The notes beneath the pieces are model-generated. The model saw only the letters and a list, made by a program, of their open reading frames with translations, was not told the origin of the DNA and ran no database searches. A stretch of 64,000 bases of DNA. It comes from Botrytis cinerea B05.10. Its lineage: Eukaryota > Ascomycota > Leotiomycetes > Helotiales > Sclerotiniaceae. Numbering within the stretch: position 1 is the first letter of the stretch; every line of letters starts with the position of its first letter. The translations under genes were made by a program, and so were the position numbers. Location of the stretch: contig NC_037321.1 in assembly GCF_000143535.2 (NCBI RefSeq), forward strand, positions 620,001-684,000. Reading direction: 5' to 3'. Below, one piece after another: positions 1-13,322 of the stretch.

Positions 1-1
1 A

Positions 2-935
2 GATGGCGGTGGATTTGTTCAAGGAGGATATGGTGGATCGCAGGGAGGAAGCCAAGAAAGTCCTGGAGGTTCAAAGGTATATCTTGCTCCTTACAAAGCT
101 GTATGATTATACTAATGAGACATTTAGACATATGGTAAAGATACATTACGACCAGTAACCATCAAGCAAATTCTCGAGGCCGTGCAACCACATCCTGATG
201 CAGATTTCAAAATTGATGGATCGGAAGTCACTCAGGTAGGCAAATTCCTTCCTACTAAACTATACATTGCCACTATCTATCATCACACAAACGTACTAAC
301 TCCTCAACCATTAGCTCTCATTTGTCGGCCAAGTCCACTCTATCTCCACCCAAGCCACAAACAATACCTACAAAGTCGACGACGGCACCGGTCTCATCGA
401 GGTAAAACAGTGGATTGACAATGACGCTTCTCCCGAAAACGCAAGGCCTGTGCCAGAAGAAGGAAAATACATACACGTATGGGGACGACTCAAGTCTTTC
501 CATGATAAACGTCATGTGGGCGCTCATATTATCCGGCCCGTTCTCGACATGAACGAAGTGACATTCCATGGATTAGAAGCTACCCTGGCACATTTATATT
601 TCACTCGCGGTCCTGTCGATACAGCGGGTACTATGGCAAAGAAAGAGGGAGGCGATGGAATGTTTGTTGATTCGTATGGTGGCAACATGGGAGCTGGAGA
701 TGCGTCTACAGGTGGTGGTAAAATATTACCCGCGAAGGTATCTCGCAATTCGAGAATGGTTTTCGATTTATTACAATCAGAGCCTCAAAACAACGAGGGT
801 TTGAATGTCAATATGATTGCGACCAAGCTTGGTATGCCCGTTGCAGATGTCTACAAGTGCGGAGATGAGTTGTTGGCGGAGGGTTGTATTTATACCACGG
901 TTGACGATGAGACATGGGCTGTGTTGGAGTACTAG
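2..935 (+). CDS. RFA2: Replication protein A 32 kDa subunit (RPA2), 5' truncated by window edge
   Basis: Single-stranded DNA binding subunit of the nuclear RPA heterotrimer used in replication and repair. Visible exons are 2-76, 128-235 and 315-935, with introns 77-127 and 236-314 (GT/AG, branch-like CTAAT in the first); all junctions are in frame. The visible 267 residues begin inside the Gly/Ser/Gln-rich N-terminal tail, continue with TLRPVTIKQI, then the OB fold (VTQLSFVGQVHSI, YKVDDGTGLIEVKQW, YIHVWGRLKSF), and end with a winged-helix domain (LNVNMIATKLGM, ELLAEGCIYTTVDD). Domain order and length fit RPA2. The true start codon lies upstream of base 1. The family identification is secure; only the N-terminus is missing. 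Confidence 0.95.
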
Positions 936-1257
936 AGGATGCGAGATTACAGCATCAATGGCGTTGTAGGATGGGATTATGGCATCTATGTAAAAGTAAT
1001 GGCTGCATATAAATGAAGTATGATTCTATGAGAAGATATACCAGATGATATTCTTAGATTGCTAGAGTTAGATAAAGAAAAGTAATGATGAAGTCGTTAT
1101 ATCATCCCATATCTGCAAAGACAACAAACACACAAGACTAAAGCTTGTTACCTAATCCAACGCAAAACATTGAAGAACAATCATGGAAATTCGAAGATCG
1201 TCAATCTGCTAAGGAAAATCGGAATTGGAAACAAAACTCAAATCGCCATCACTCCAA
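936..1257. other. Short convergent intergenic spacer
   Basis: Lies between the 3' ends of RPA2 (+) and the GNAT gene (-). It is AT-rich and should hold both 3' UTRs. I see no ORF, RNA gene or repeat in it. Confidence 0.6.
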
Positions 1258-2084
1258 CTACTCAATCATCTCAACTTCCACAAATCCTTCTTTAGTAGTT
1301 TCTCCCACAAACTTCGGCTCTCTAACCATAATTTGCATCTTAACTGGCTTGACCCCCCTTTCCATCACAATATCCTGCTTCCACTCGAAGCCTAACTTAC
1401 GATAGTAGCTCAAATTAATCTCCGCACTGGACTCCAAATACGTAGGACGATTTTCACGGTCCGCTCGATCAGTCATGTGTTGTATTAATTTCTTCGCGTA
1501 TCCTTTTCCTCGGGCGCTAGGTTTACTACCGAGATAAACGAGGTAGTAAAAATTGTTGTTACGCTCACCCATGACGTTATCGATGGTGTGGTGAAGGAGA
1601 GGCAAAAACTCATCATAGAAACGTTTACGGCCTTCCACGGAGAGTTTGAAGTAGAGTTTCCAGAGACCGCTGCGGAAAAAGGTGAGCCAATCGTCCATGT
1701 CTTGACCGGGAGGCATCCTGTTGGTTTGTCAACTCGTTATTCAGAAAACGCAAATCTCCAGTAGACTTACCATAGAGCGACTGCATCATAGTTTGGACCA
1801 ATGGTGGTCACTATGCCTTTGTAGCAATGAGCAGCGGTCATGTACTTGATTATGTCGCAATGAAGTTTCCATTTGTATTCCTCGGAATAAGAACTCATAT
1901 CATCAGTGTCAAGGAAGTATCTTGCTACTTCATCTGTAGCAAAAGCTTGAGCGAGACACTGAGCCGCTTCCTCGCATTCCGAGATGCTTACTACACGAAC
2001 CTCCTCCGCTGTAGCCGGAGAAAGACTGCGCTTCTTCTCAAGAAAATTCATGGTAGTACTATTATCTTCAATAACATGCGCCAT
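1258..2084 (-). CDS. GNAT-family N-acetyltransferase
   Basis: Two exons on the minus strand, 2084-1771 and 1717-1258, with a 53-nt intron (GTAAGT donor, ACAG acceptor) split inside a Trp codon; the product is 257 residues. The C-terminal half carries the acetyl-CoA binding motif A region, YLVYLGSKPSARGKGYAKKL (about residues 162-181), where the R-G-K-G-Y signature binds the CoA pyrophosphate, followed by the typical NLSYYRKLGFE strand-helix near the end. The N-terminal half is helical with an acceptor-side region typical of fungal GNATs. The substrate cannot be told from sequence; small-molecule acetylation is more likely than histone acetylation because there is no bromodomain or other accessory domain. 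The gene is convergent with RPA2. Confidence 0.85.
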
Positions 2085-3462
2085 GATTGCGATTTATCAA
2101 TGATATATCCTGAGATGTTCGAATGATTCTGCAGATTTATTATGTTAACATGATATTTGGAGGCACATGGGAAGATTGAAAACAAACAAGAGTCCGGTTT
2201 ATTAGCTGGCCTATTTAAATCGCCTGTATGGACTATCGAGAGCTGAGTTCTCGATACCGTTATGTATCGAGATGGGAAACGAAGACAGTTGAGACTTTGG
2301 CGGAAATCAACCGACATCAATGTAGATGTTTATCAAACTCGGGTTACTCTTCAACGGGAAAAGTAGTATGATTCTTCGAGAATCACGCTTCGTCTACAGT
2401 GGGTAGATAGACTTTGGTCGTCGATGGTGTAGCTATGGGAGTCTTGAGCCAGAAGTGCCAACTTTACTAAATCGGTCGATACGAGGTGAATTGAGGAGAA
2501 AGAATGGAGTTTATGTTGATTTGTGTTTCCTTGGAAGACTTGACGATTTCTGTTATAGAAAACCTTTGATTGTAATTGTCTGCAGAGATCAATGGATTGG
2601 AGGCCAAGGAACTCCGAGAAAAGGCGAATGGGTCGAGGTTTATGTAGTTATCACCACAAACTCAAAACGTTGTGGTGCTCCTCAACGATAACCATGCCAC
2701 AATTGAATGCTGCATAACTCCACTTGCATGCTAGCACGAGGTAAGCATAAAGGTTGAGGGCAGCCAACAGGATCGAGTCTGTGAAATCCCTTGGGGCAAG
2801 TGTAGCCTGCCGCATGGTTCTTGGGAAATTCCATAAGCTGATTGGCTTGATATCAACCCTTCAGCAATCAATACATGGATACTTTACTTGTTAGGTTTGA
2901 CAAGGGACGCCATGTGCGATCATCTGGTCCAAAGGGTCTGTGGCTGGACCTCCCAAATCTGGTTAGACTTCGGAGTAATCTTTGGACGGTGTCGCGCCCC
3001 GTCCGCCGACTTTGATACGATCCTACTCCACTCCACTGGAGGGAGATAAGATCAATAGCGTGGAACAACGACGAAAATAGGAATTGGGTAAGCGAGATAA
3101 AGGGATGGATGGATAAGAAAGATAGAGAGTTTTAGATCAAGAAAGTAATCATAAGTCAAAAGTAGTGTAAAGATAGGAAAGAAATTGGAAACATGCAAAA
3201 AATAAGACGTATTGCGTTGCACATTGTTAGACACAGACGTCCAATTGGAAAGATATTCGGGATTGGCCCGCGTTGATCGTACTGGATGATATTAATTAGG
3301 CGTAATCAAGTGATTCGCTTTTCTGTTGGGTACAAACTTTGGTGTCGCGATTAACCTCAATGCCAATATGTAATTTGCATTATGCATGGTGAAATTCTCA
3401 GCTCCTCAATAACTCCTCCATTTCGTTCATCTTTAATCCGATTTGCTCCTGCAAAACCTTCC
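2085..3462. other. Gene-poor intergenic region
   Basis: About 1.4 kb between the 5' end of the GNAT gene and the 3' end of IDI1. It presumably holds the GNAT promoter. Only short, compositionally unconvincing ORFs occur; no tRNA or repeat is apparent. Confidence 0.5.
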
Positions 3463-4344
<882 letters not shown>

Positions 4345-4916
4345 CGTGAAGTGAAGAGCGGGTGGTTGTCTTGTGGGATTTTGAAAGTCTTGTCTTGGGT
4401 CGACTGTTAAGAAATGGCTCAAAAGATTAAGAAGGGGAACAGGGACAAAATACAAAATATCTCAAGCAATTGAAATGCCGGCGCTATTCCCACCTGAGTA
4501 ATTGGCTAAAGCCCTGGTGATCCAAGGTTAAAAGTCGGCGGGGTAATATACGGAGGGTCAGGGAAAAGTTATGTTACACCGCCTTTGTTTTGCCATCAAT
4601 AGAATCATTCTGCCCATGCCAACTGATCCTGGCTAGCGAAGGCGGTATAGCATCGCTTATTCCCTGTGCCTCTGTAGTCGCCGTGTCACCGATGGCTGTC
4701 AATCGACTGTTGATACCTCAGGCAATAGAGGGGTAGAAAAAAAAAAGTTTGTTTGAATTTTGGTCGGCTCGGGAACCAAAAGAAACTCGAATCTGCGTAC
4801 CTGCATCAATATTTTCTAGAAAGAGTCCTCATATTTTGTCTCTCAACATAGGTGAATCGATTCAATTCAGCCCAATATCACATAGTATCACATTACCGTA
4901 CATTCGAAATACCACT
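4345..4916. promoter_or_regulatory. Shared divergent promoter region IDI1 / SYO1
   Basis: A 572-bp region between the chosen start codons of IDI1 (-) and SYO1 (+), so both promoters and 5' leaders must lie here. It contains an A-run near 4736-4746. No recognised operator was identified. Confidence 0.55.
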
Positions 4917-6979
4917 ATGGGAAAAGCTTCGAGAAATAGAACCAAGCATCGCGCTGATCCTACAGCGAAATCTGTTAAACCGCCCACCGACCCAGAGCTC
5001 GCAGCTATTCGAGAGAGCAAAATTCTACCAGTTCTCCAAGATCTACAAAGTGCAGACCAATCAAAGAGATCAACCGCCGCGACTGCTATTGCGAACCTCG
5101 TTGACGATACAAAATGTCGAAAGTTATTCTTGCGAGAGCAGATTGTTCGAACTCTACTCGAACAAACCCTTACAGACTCGAGTATGGAAACTAGAATTGC
5201 AGGATGGGGAATAATGAGAAATTTAGCATTGGAAGAGGAAGCAGACTTCTGTGTGCATTTGTTCAGACAAGATATCTTGACTGCAATTGAGGGAGCTGTC
5301 AAAACAGTAAGTAGTCATGCCATTCCCTTTCTCAATAACTACTCTAACAAAAGTAGATTATCGAAACGATCGACTCAAAAGACACTCCGTTATCGAAAAT
5401 ACCAAAACCTCAACAAGATCTCTTATGGAGTCTTACAAGTTCTGTAATAACACTGCTGACTTCCCTGTCTGAAGCAGAGGTTGAAATTGTCGAAGCTATA
5501 TCGAAAGTATCTACAATCATCAACTTTTTGTTTGGATTATTGTCGCTCGATACAACTCCATTGGAGATCAACAATGAAGTACTGTCATGTTTAGCAGCTT
5601 TAACGGAAGACAACAAGACCTTGGTCGAATTTATCACAGAGCAGAAGGATTGGTTCAAGCTACTGATGCAATTGAAGAACTCTGGTGGATTCAAAGGCGT
5701 TGCTACCTGTGGAGTACTTCATAATATATTCACAGCAATGAATTGGGCTGATGACAATGCTCCTATGGACGGCGCCTCGGATGCTATTCTTCTCCCTACT
5801 TTGATTGAGTCAATGCAACAAGCACAGCAGACAAATGGTGCCAATGGTACAAATGGCCACACGACAAACTCCAGCCCCGAACGAGTCTTGCAAATGGCCT
5901 TAGAAATTACCGCATCGATTGCAACTAGCCTTCAAGAAGCCCTTGAACTTGGCAATGGAAAGGAGGAGGTGTTTGAAGGATTTGGGGATGATGAGGAAGT
6001 GGATGAAGACCAGATGGTTGACGGCGATGCAGATTTGTCGGAAGGTGAAGAAGGTGACTTGAGTGATGAGGAGAACGAAATGACACAGGAGGACATTGAG
6101 GCCGACATGGACATGGTCCTGGGGGATGATCCAGAAGATGAGGAGACGTCTAATGATCAGGACACACTCCATCAACTTGTTCAGGTCGCTTGTCCTACCG
6201 TTATAGCTCTCACACAACTATCTGAAGACTCGAAAATGGAAGGTGATGATGTACAAACTCCTGCCCTGGCAGCTCTAAACAATATCGCATGGACCGTCTC
6301 ATCCATTGACTTTTCTAAGAGCCACCTTGGTGGTTTGCAAAAGTCATGGGCTGGCATTGCGCAGCGTATATGGGACGAGGTCGTGTGTCGGGTACTTGCA
6401 TCTAATACGGCGAACGTTGAACTCGCTGCCTCTATTACAAGTATTACCTGGGCTGTTTGTAAGAGTGTACAAGGGCGTGTCCAGATACGAGCAGATGAGC
6501 ACAGAAAGTTTATGGCTCTCTACCATGCTTCCAAGGGCTTTGAAACCCCAACCGACTCTAAGACTTCTAAGAAAGACGCAGAAAATCTTGATGATTCAGC
6601 TTTCCAGTCTTTGGGGGTCAAATGTATTGGCGTATTAGGTAGTCTTGCCCTTGAGCCCGCACCTATCGAGCTTAATCGAGAAATTGGAATTTTCCTAGTC
6701 ACTCTCATTGCAGGCGTTCCCGAAACTCCTGCAGCGCATGCGGTGGAAGCCCTTAACGAGATTTTCGACATTTATGCCGACAAAACTTATTCATTTGACC
6801 AGTCGGTTTTCTGGGGAAGTGGATTCGATAAACACTTGGAGGAAAGTTTGCCTAAATGCAAAAAGATGGCCAAATCAATTGACAAGAGAAAGTCTCCAGA
6901 GCTTCGTTCGAGGATTGATGAAGCAGTATTGAATTTGGCAAGATTCATGAAGTACAAGAGAACAGAAAAGTCGAGCTAG
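4917..6979 (+). CDS. SYO1: Symportin Syo1, ARM/HEAT-repeat chaperone and importer of ribosomal proteins
   Basis: Syo1 binds newly made uL18 (Rpl5) and uL5 (Rpl11) and delivers them with importin Kap104 to the nucleus for 5S RNP assembly. Exons 4917-5306 and 5357-6979 (50-nt intron, phase 0) encode 670 residues, close to the length of known filamentous-fungal Syo1. The start MGKASRNRTKHRADP is a typical basic leader of this family; the ATG at 4749 upstream in the same frame is less likely. The body consists of ARM/HEAT-type helices (LLEQTLTDSSMETRIAGWGI) interrupted by a long Asp/Glu-rich loop at about residues 342-402, the acidic loop characteristic of Syo1. The C-terminus is basic. The acidic loop, repeats and N-terminus together make the call firm. 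Confidence 0.88.
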
Positions 6980-8252
6980 GATATAGGTGTTGGGATGTAA
7001 GAACCAGGTAAACAAGCTACGACATGCAGAATATGTTTCCATATACTAGATTAATTCGAGAATGATACCACAAGGCTTTTTCAATTTGCTCACTCAGTGA
7101 GACAGGGGTTTGAAAACAACAATTGGTGAATCTATGGTTTCGCTTATTAATTCAACTACTGAAGTTTGATCTTGATTTTGACGTCAACAATATATAAATT
7201 ATTGTGGAAACGGATTAGGCGCAGGGCTTTCTCGCCCAGCATCATCAAGGAGGGCTGTGCACGAAAGGTACAGAATCCCTCTACCCGTTTCCCGTTTTAC
7301 TTCAACAAACTTCCGACTTACCCATTTCTACAGCTCTGCACTAAGCCACCATATTCATGGAAAGTCAATAGACATCGGTGCATAACATTATCTTCATAGA
7401 TCATTCTTTCAATGCTAATTGTCGAGGTAGGAATATTGTCATTGCATGGTATACATCGGTGCGCCCGAGGTTGCGGCTCAGCAAGTCTCATCTCACCCCT
7501 GTCTGAATGGGGGCCGAAGTTGAAGAAAGGTCATCACCACGGCCGCCATAACCATCAACCCTCGTCCCAATTTCCACCAAGCCACTGTCAGCCTCACGAA
7601 GGATAGTTTCCTTCGTGCAATGTTTGATCAGCCACTTTTACTTTCTCCATGTAAGATGTGCTTGACACTCTGTGGCTTGATTCAGTATGTTTGCTCCAAC
7701 TTCTCAGCCTCGGTGGCAAATGTTCAAAGAAATGAAGGTGTGAAGAAGTTGGATGTGAAGAAGTTGCATGTGATGAAATTGGGAAATGGAGCAAAGTAGC
7801 GGTTATAATCATACACTGTAGAGTCCAAAGCGAGCCTAGCGCTGTCCCTGTTCGGCTGGACTGAACACATTGTGATGGCACCCAGACCAGCATTTATATG
7901 AAAAATATCCCAGTGGGTTGGTAATGGGGGCGTTTTATTGTTGATGGCAAGACAATTCTGTGTAATGAGCCATTTTTTCCACCCAGTCTGTCTTTCTGCA
8001 TGTAGAAATATTGTGGGGAGAATTCATGCGTGTAATGTGTAACTTGTGAATGGATCCAAGACTTTGTATAAATAAGATCGACATCTCGCCTATCGGGACC
8101 ACACTTTCATTTGCTTGTACTTCTTAGTCTTGTTCTAGCTGGGTTAAGCATCTGAGGTACTTGAATCCGTATACATGCATTTACGAAGCGGATTGGATAA
8201 GTCTAGCGAGCGAGAAAGTCGGAGTCAGCCTGCTCAAGCCCCAAATCTCAGT
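6980..8252. other. Intergenic region, no supported gene
   Basis: Holds the SYO1 3' UTR and the upstream region of the next gene. Around 7738-7780 there is an imperfect 15-bp direct repeat rich in GTGAAGAAGTTG. No coding ORF, tRNA or element end is convincing. Confidence 0.5.
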
Positions 8253-9384
8253 ATGGACGAATATCATTTCGCGGAATTTGATTCAAATGGCGCGGATGTT
8301 GGTTCGTCGAGGCAGAAGTAAGTTTGTCTACTTTCAATTCATGTTTTACTTGCTTGTGGAAATGATGAGCTAGGCTAATGGAATGCTGTGAAGTAGTGGG
8401 TCGCCATCTAGGCCCGAAACTCAGAACCATGAGATTATTGATGGACAGCATGAGCAACTTATGGTCCTCTCTCGTCAATGTGAGGGACATCAAGAAACTC
8501 CAATAGCATCATCACATCATACTGAAAGACCTTGCTCAGCACCGCCATCCTTTTATGACCCGGCTCTCTATTCAGAAGCTTCAGTTCCTGTGTTTTATCC
8601 TACCACATCTGCATCATTTTTACAGCCTTATACAACTACAACTACAACTACCCCTCAACCTCAACCTCAACCCCAGCTTCAACTTCAACATAACTATCCA
8701 TCCTATATGCCATCTCACACAAATGCACCTCAGTCTGAGTCCATCTACACCTACGACGCATCTCATTTGCCTTACCCACCACCGCCAGCCGTCCCCACAC
8801 CTCCTCCGCTTCCTCCGCATCTTCGTCACTTTCAACCCCCTTCTTATGACCCCCAAGCTCCTCTGCCATACCACCAAGTCCAAGACCAATACCACATCCC
8901 TCCTACTCAACCTCAAACACACCAGCATCCATCCATAAGACCAAACACCACCCGTCTCGTCACTCACCAAACACAAGGCCAGACTCAACACCAGCCCCGT
9001 CACCAATCCGAAGGTGATCCCTGGTCTCCCCTCTCTGCCCATGAAACCCGCAAACGCCGCGCTTCAGATGCGTTGAGTAATGCCGAATTAGGCATCTCTG
9101 ACGCGGATATGAATAGGGGGTATAAAGATAAGATGGGCCAGGAGCTTGATTCTCTAGAGATGGAAAGTAGGAGTGCAAGGACAAGAGAGGGGAATGGTGA
9201 GGGTAGCGCGAGGAATGGTCATCTAGGAAGGAACAGAAGAAGAAGATTGAGCAATGGAAATGCAGGACGAAGACGAAGAAGAGGGGATGAAGATGAGAAT
9301 GAGAATGAAGTTGAGTATGAAGCAAGAATGGCGCGAGGAGAAGAGAACGATGGTGATCGAGGAAACGGACATGCGTATTCGTGA
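8253..9384 (+). CDS. Hypothetical Pro/Gln/His-rich protein with basic C-terminal clusters
   Basis: I do not recognise a family. Exon 1 (8253-8317) starts MDEYHFAEFDSNG and splices over a 79-nt intron (GTAAGT donor at 8318, GTAG acceptor at 8396) into 8397-9384, giving 350 residues. The middle is low-complexity: Tyr/Thr runs, PQPQ repeats, then Pro/His-rich segments. The C-terminal third is charged with RRRRLSNGNAGRRRRRGDED, an apparent nuclear localisation signal, and ends in an acidic/basic tail. Composition suggests an intrinsically disordered nuclear protein. A poly-T tract at 9521-9541 lies just downstream. The gene model could be incomplete at its 5' end. Confidence 0.55.
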
Positions 9385-10278
9385 GTACGGAAGTTCTCGA
9401 CAAGTTCAATTTGGTTAGATGGCTACAGCTCTACGATTTTTCCCAAGGTCTATTTGGACACGACGTTTTTTCTCTTTTTGTTTTCCAAGCATGAGTTTTG
9501 TATTTCATTGTCGTTTGCAATTTTTTTTTTTTTTTTTTTTTCATTTCATACTTTACTTGGTTTTTTGTGGAGGTTGAACAGTACTCGTTTTTTACAGGAA
9601 GGATTTGAAGGATGAGGGCGATTTTTGTGTGGTTTTCCTACAGTCAAAGTATTTTCATATGTAGAATCTCGAGTTATTTCTGCATTAAGTCATTAAGTCA
9701 TCGATTCGCATTGGTAGAAGTTAAGAGAATAAGACAGTTGTTGTTTAAGATTAGGAATACGTTGAGTGTTTCATGTACATCCATAATGATGTGAATTAGA
9801 TGCTGATTATATTATTTGTATGTATTTCCCAAAAACAGACGACATTTGACGAGAACTTCAAACTGGAATGAATTGATCCGTTAACTTGTAAATAAGATCA
9901 GAGGAGATAGTAGTCTAATGCACTTTTCAATTGTTGATACCAGCCATACCATATGAAAGCGAAACTGACTACTAGTCAAGCAAAATCTAGGAACTGATGT
10001 GTTAAAAACTTCTCATTAACTGCTTACTGTATGTATACAGTACAACCTCCCGCGTAGTGCGTGCATGACGCCCCAATAGGTCGCAGTCTGCATGATCATA
10101 AGCTTTGAATAAGAATAGGGATCTGGTTCCTTCTGCAATCACTCGATGCCCGACCAAGTTATCATATCACTCATCCACATTTTTATACATCAGCACAAGA
10201 GCCTCAATAAGTTTTACAAACGGGGCGGAGAATACCCATTTGTATTTATCTAAAGAATACACTGCATACGCTATATTA
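9385..10278. other. Intergenic region with a poly-T tract
   Basis: Convergent spacer between the disordered-protein gene and DBP10. A run of about 21 T occupies 9521-9541. The remainder is AT-rich with no convincing ORF. Confidence 0.5.
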
Positions 10279-13096
10279 CTAATATTTACCTTTCTTCGAC
10301 GGTCTAGCATTCTTTGCTTTCCTCCTTTCCTGTAACTTTCTATCCTTTCGAATATCTTCCGTACTCTTAATTTCCGACTTTCCACTACCGTCTTTGAACG
10401 AACCAACTCTCTTTTCCTTTGCCTCAGCAACTCTCTTCTTCCTGACATGATAATCATCACGGTATTTATCTGCTTCCTTTGGTGCTCTCTCTTGCTTATG
10501 CTTATATCTTGTACCGAAGCCTCGTCCCACTCCACCAGCACTTGCAGGACCTTCTCGTTCTGCTTCACCTGTTCGAGGCATACGGTCGACCTTGTGTGCT
10601 TTACGCCATCTATCGAATCGACCACTTTGGAAACTAGCTGCAATCTTTTGACCACTCTCTCCGCGGATATATTTGGTTCCTTTAGATCCATCCTCATCGT
10701 TGGCTCGAGCGACATATTTACTATTCTTTTTATCCCATCTCATTCCCTTTGCCCTGGCGGGCTCGGCAAAGGATTTCGCACCGTCATCATTAGTGAGATC
10801 CATAGTAACGCCTCTAGCTGCCTCGACGAAATTTGAGTTTTGAGATGCTGTGTTATATGAACCAGAGTGAACACCATATCCACGTTCTTCTGCCGTATTG
10901 ATAGTTTTTGGTGTGTATGACATGAAGTTTTCGGAGTCTTTCCAAGACAGTGTTCGTCCTTTGCCTTTTTGGGATGCTTTCGAGAAGGTAACTTCAAGCT
11001 CGTTTTCCGATGCCTCGGCCATGTCGTCATCTCCTCCAGTAACCGTGACCTCAAGATCATCATCGTCATTGTCATCCCCATCTACCTCCATAGGTGTATC
11101 GTTATCTAATTCTTCTGCAGCTGCAGCTGCCTTTTCGTCCTCCTCCTTCTGTCGTCTTGGAATGATTTTCTCCCTTCGATGTCGCATGATTTCAGCAGCC
11201 TCACTGTGAGCAGCTTTACCCTTTTGCCCGATCTCAAAGACAGTCTCATTTGGTCGGAATCCACTAATCTTCGCAAGCATATCTAATCTAGCTTGTTCAG
11301 CACCATTGGTGACATCCTTGAAAAGTGGATGTAATTCCATCCACCCTTTCGACGCCACTACTTCTTTGGCTCTCTTTGCACTCTCGCTTGATGCCGAGTT
11401 ACGTGTCTTAACGTAGAGTTTTTCTCCCTTGGCCGATACGTTTCGAAGTGCTGTAAGATCATCATCATCATAGAGAAGTTTCGTAATCCATTCCGACTTG
11501 CTTTCTATCTCATTTCTCTGTAGAGCGCCAACAATTACATCTTCAGCGTAATTTGGAGAATCACCACACTCGCGTCCGAGGAGTAATCTCCTTCCTAAAA
11601 ATAGCTGTAGATCGAGAAGATATGGCGCATCAGTATCTCTAACCAAACTGTAACTCCAACCCCGTTGACCAGCTCTTGCAGTACGACCAACTCGATGAAC
11701 GAAAACCTTTGGTTGTGGTGGAAAGTCGTAATTGATGACATTTGCTAAGACAGGAATATCAATACCTCTAGCAGCGACATCAGTAACTACTAATATATTT
11801 GATTTTCCGGTACGGAAATCTTCAACCTGAATATTTCTAGCGGTTTGATCGAGCGAACCATAGGCATGAGAAACGGCAAACCCAGACATGCGAAGTAGAG
11901 ATGCGAGATAGTCGACATGATGCTTCGTAGCTGCGAATATGATGGTTGAATGCTCTGTGGGCTTTAGTTTTCTACTTGGGCCATCGGGACCTCTCTTGCG
12001 CTTCTTGTCAAACCTGTCTGTTGCATTTAGTGCATTCTCGGGTAGACCTGTGGGCATTTTGACCAAATCTTGGAGGATATGCAATAAAGCACCTTCCTTT
12101 TCAGCACCTTTAACACTGAAAAAAGCACTCTGAAGATCTGGGGAAACTTTGCTCTCTGCATCGAGACGAACCAAACTTGGCTCTTGAAGACCAGCTCTGG
12201 CAAATTCTACCAGCGACTTTGGTAAGGTCGCAGAGAACAACAAAGTTTGTCTTGAAATTGGCAAGGCGTGGAGAATTTCTCCAAGTTGAGCAGCGAAACC
12301 CATTTCGAACAGACGATCGGCCTCATCAAAGACAACATATTTCATCGACGATAAGTCCAAAGACATTTCAACCTTCAAATGCAAAAATCGACCAGGCGTA
12401 GCAATAACAATATCAGGATTTCCGGCCATAAATCCGAATTGTTCTTCGAGACTGTCGCCTCCAACAAGTAATACACATTTAAGGTCAGTTCCTCGTCCAA
12501 ATTCCTTAACAACTTTCAATGTTTGTAAAGCCAATTCTCGAGATGGAGACATAATCAAGGCTCTTGCACCAACACGCGCACTGTGAGCTCTCAACTTTTC
12601 AATCATGGGAATGACGAAGGCGGCAGTTTTTCCGGAACCAGTTCTAGCCATACCAACAACATCTTGATTATCGAGGACTAAAGGTATCGTTTTTCGTTGA
12701 ATAGGTGTAGGTACATTGAATCCTTTTCTACTAATTGCCTTTAACAAATGAGAGTTCAATCCTTGGTTGAAAATTAGCACATGTGCGTAAAATGCAAAAA
12801 GAGAGGAATCTCATACCCATTGCCTGAAATCCGCCACCCTTCTTGACACTCTGCCCTTTCAGATTTGAATTCTTGCGGTTCGCAGCTGATTGCTGTGCTG
12901 ATATAAAAGCCCCATCGCCATCTCCGTCACTCTCAAGTCCCAAATCCAGTATACCATTAGCATCCAGAGGTTCTACATTCTTGGTCGTTGTGTTTCCGAA
13001 ATTGTCATCGTCTCCGTCGATATCCTCGTTGAAGAGAGATTTTGTGATATCAAAATCATTCTCCGAAAGCGCGGGGGAAGCTGCACGACGAGGCAT
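10279..13096 (-). CDS. DBP10: ATP-dependent RNA helicase DBP10 (DEAD box)
   Basis: Nucleolar DEAD-box helicase acting in 60S subunit assembly. Exon 1 (13096-12817) and exon 2 (12761-10279) flank a 55-nt intron and encode 920 residues. The acidic N-terminus leads into a Q motif ([13 protein letters not shown]), Walker A ARTGSGKT (132-139), [16 protein letters not shown] (239-242), SAT (270-272), [11 protein letters not shown] and [10 protein letters not shown] (about 449-458). The C-terminal region carries the DBP10-type extension ([12 protein letters not shown]) and a long Lys/Arg-rich tail ending [11 protein letters not shown], as in yeast Dbp10. An upstream in-frame TTG adds nothing; the ATG in MPRRAAS is the start. 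It is transcribed divergently from DBP4. Confidence 0.95.
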
Positions 13097-13322
13097 TTTG
13101 AGAGTCGTATTTTTCCACAGCGCGCGCAAACAGCAGCATTCAAAGCATTGAAGATATCCAAAATCTTATCAGTTCAACTTTTTTTCTTATGTGGCCCGTG
13201 CTTGCGTTCACCGCCTTAGTTAGCGCAAAACCTTAAATTTTGGAGGCAGATTGGAAAAATATATTCGAAATATTTTGGACCTGGAGCGATCAATCGATAT
13301 TGTACAGAAATATTTGATCATT
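13097..13322. promoter_or_regulatory. Compact bidirectional promoter DBP10 / DBP4
   Basis: Only 226 bp separate the ATG of DBP10 (-) from the ATG of DBP4 (+), so both 5' leaders and core promoters lie in this interval. It includes a CG-rich patch at 13120-13127 and an AT-rich half toward DBP4. I found no copy of the yeast PAC motif. Confidence 0.7.

Noticed and set aside
8620..9409. Long ORFs antisense to the disordered-protein gene
   Set aside because: They are mirror frames of low-complexity codons (CCA/CAA repeats read as TGG/TTG) with no start context or domain.
12731..13139. TTG-start extension of DBP10 (RALWKNTTLK before MPRR)
   Set aside because: The start at MPRRAAS (ATG 13096) gives the normal N-terminus; the extension depends on a non-ATG codon.
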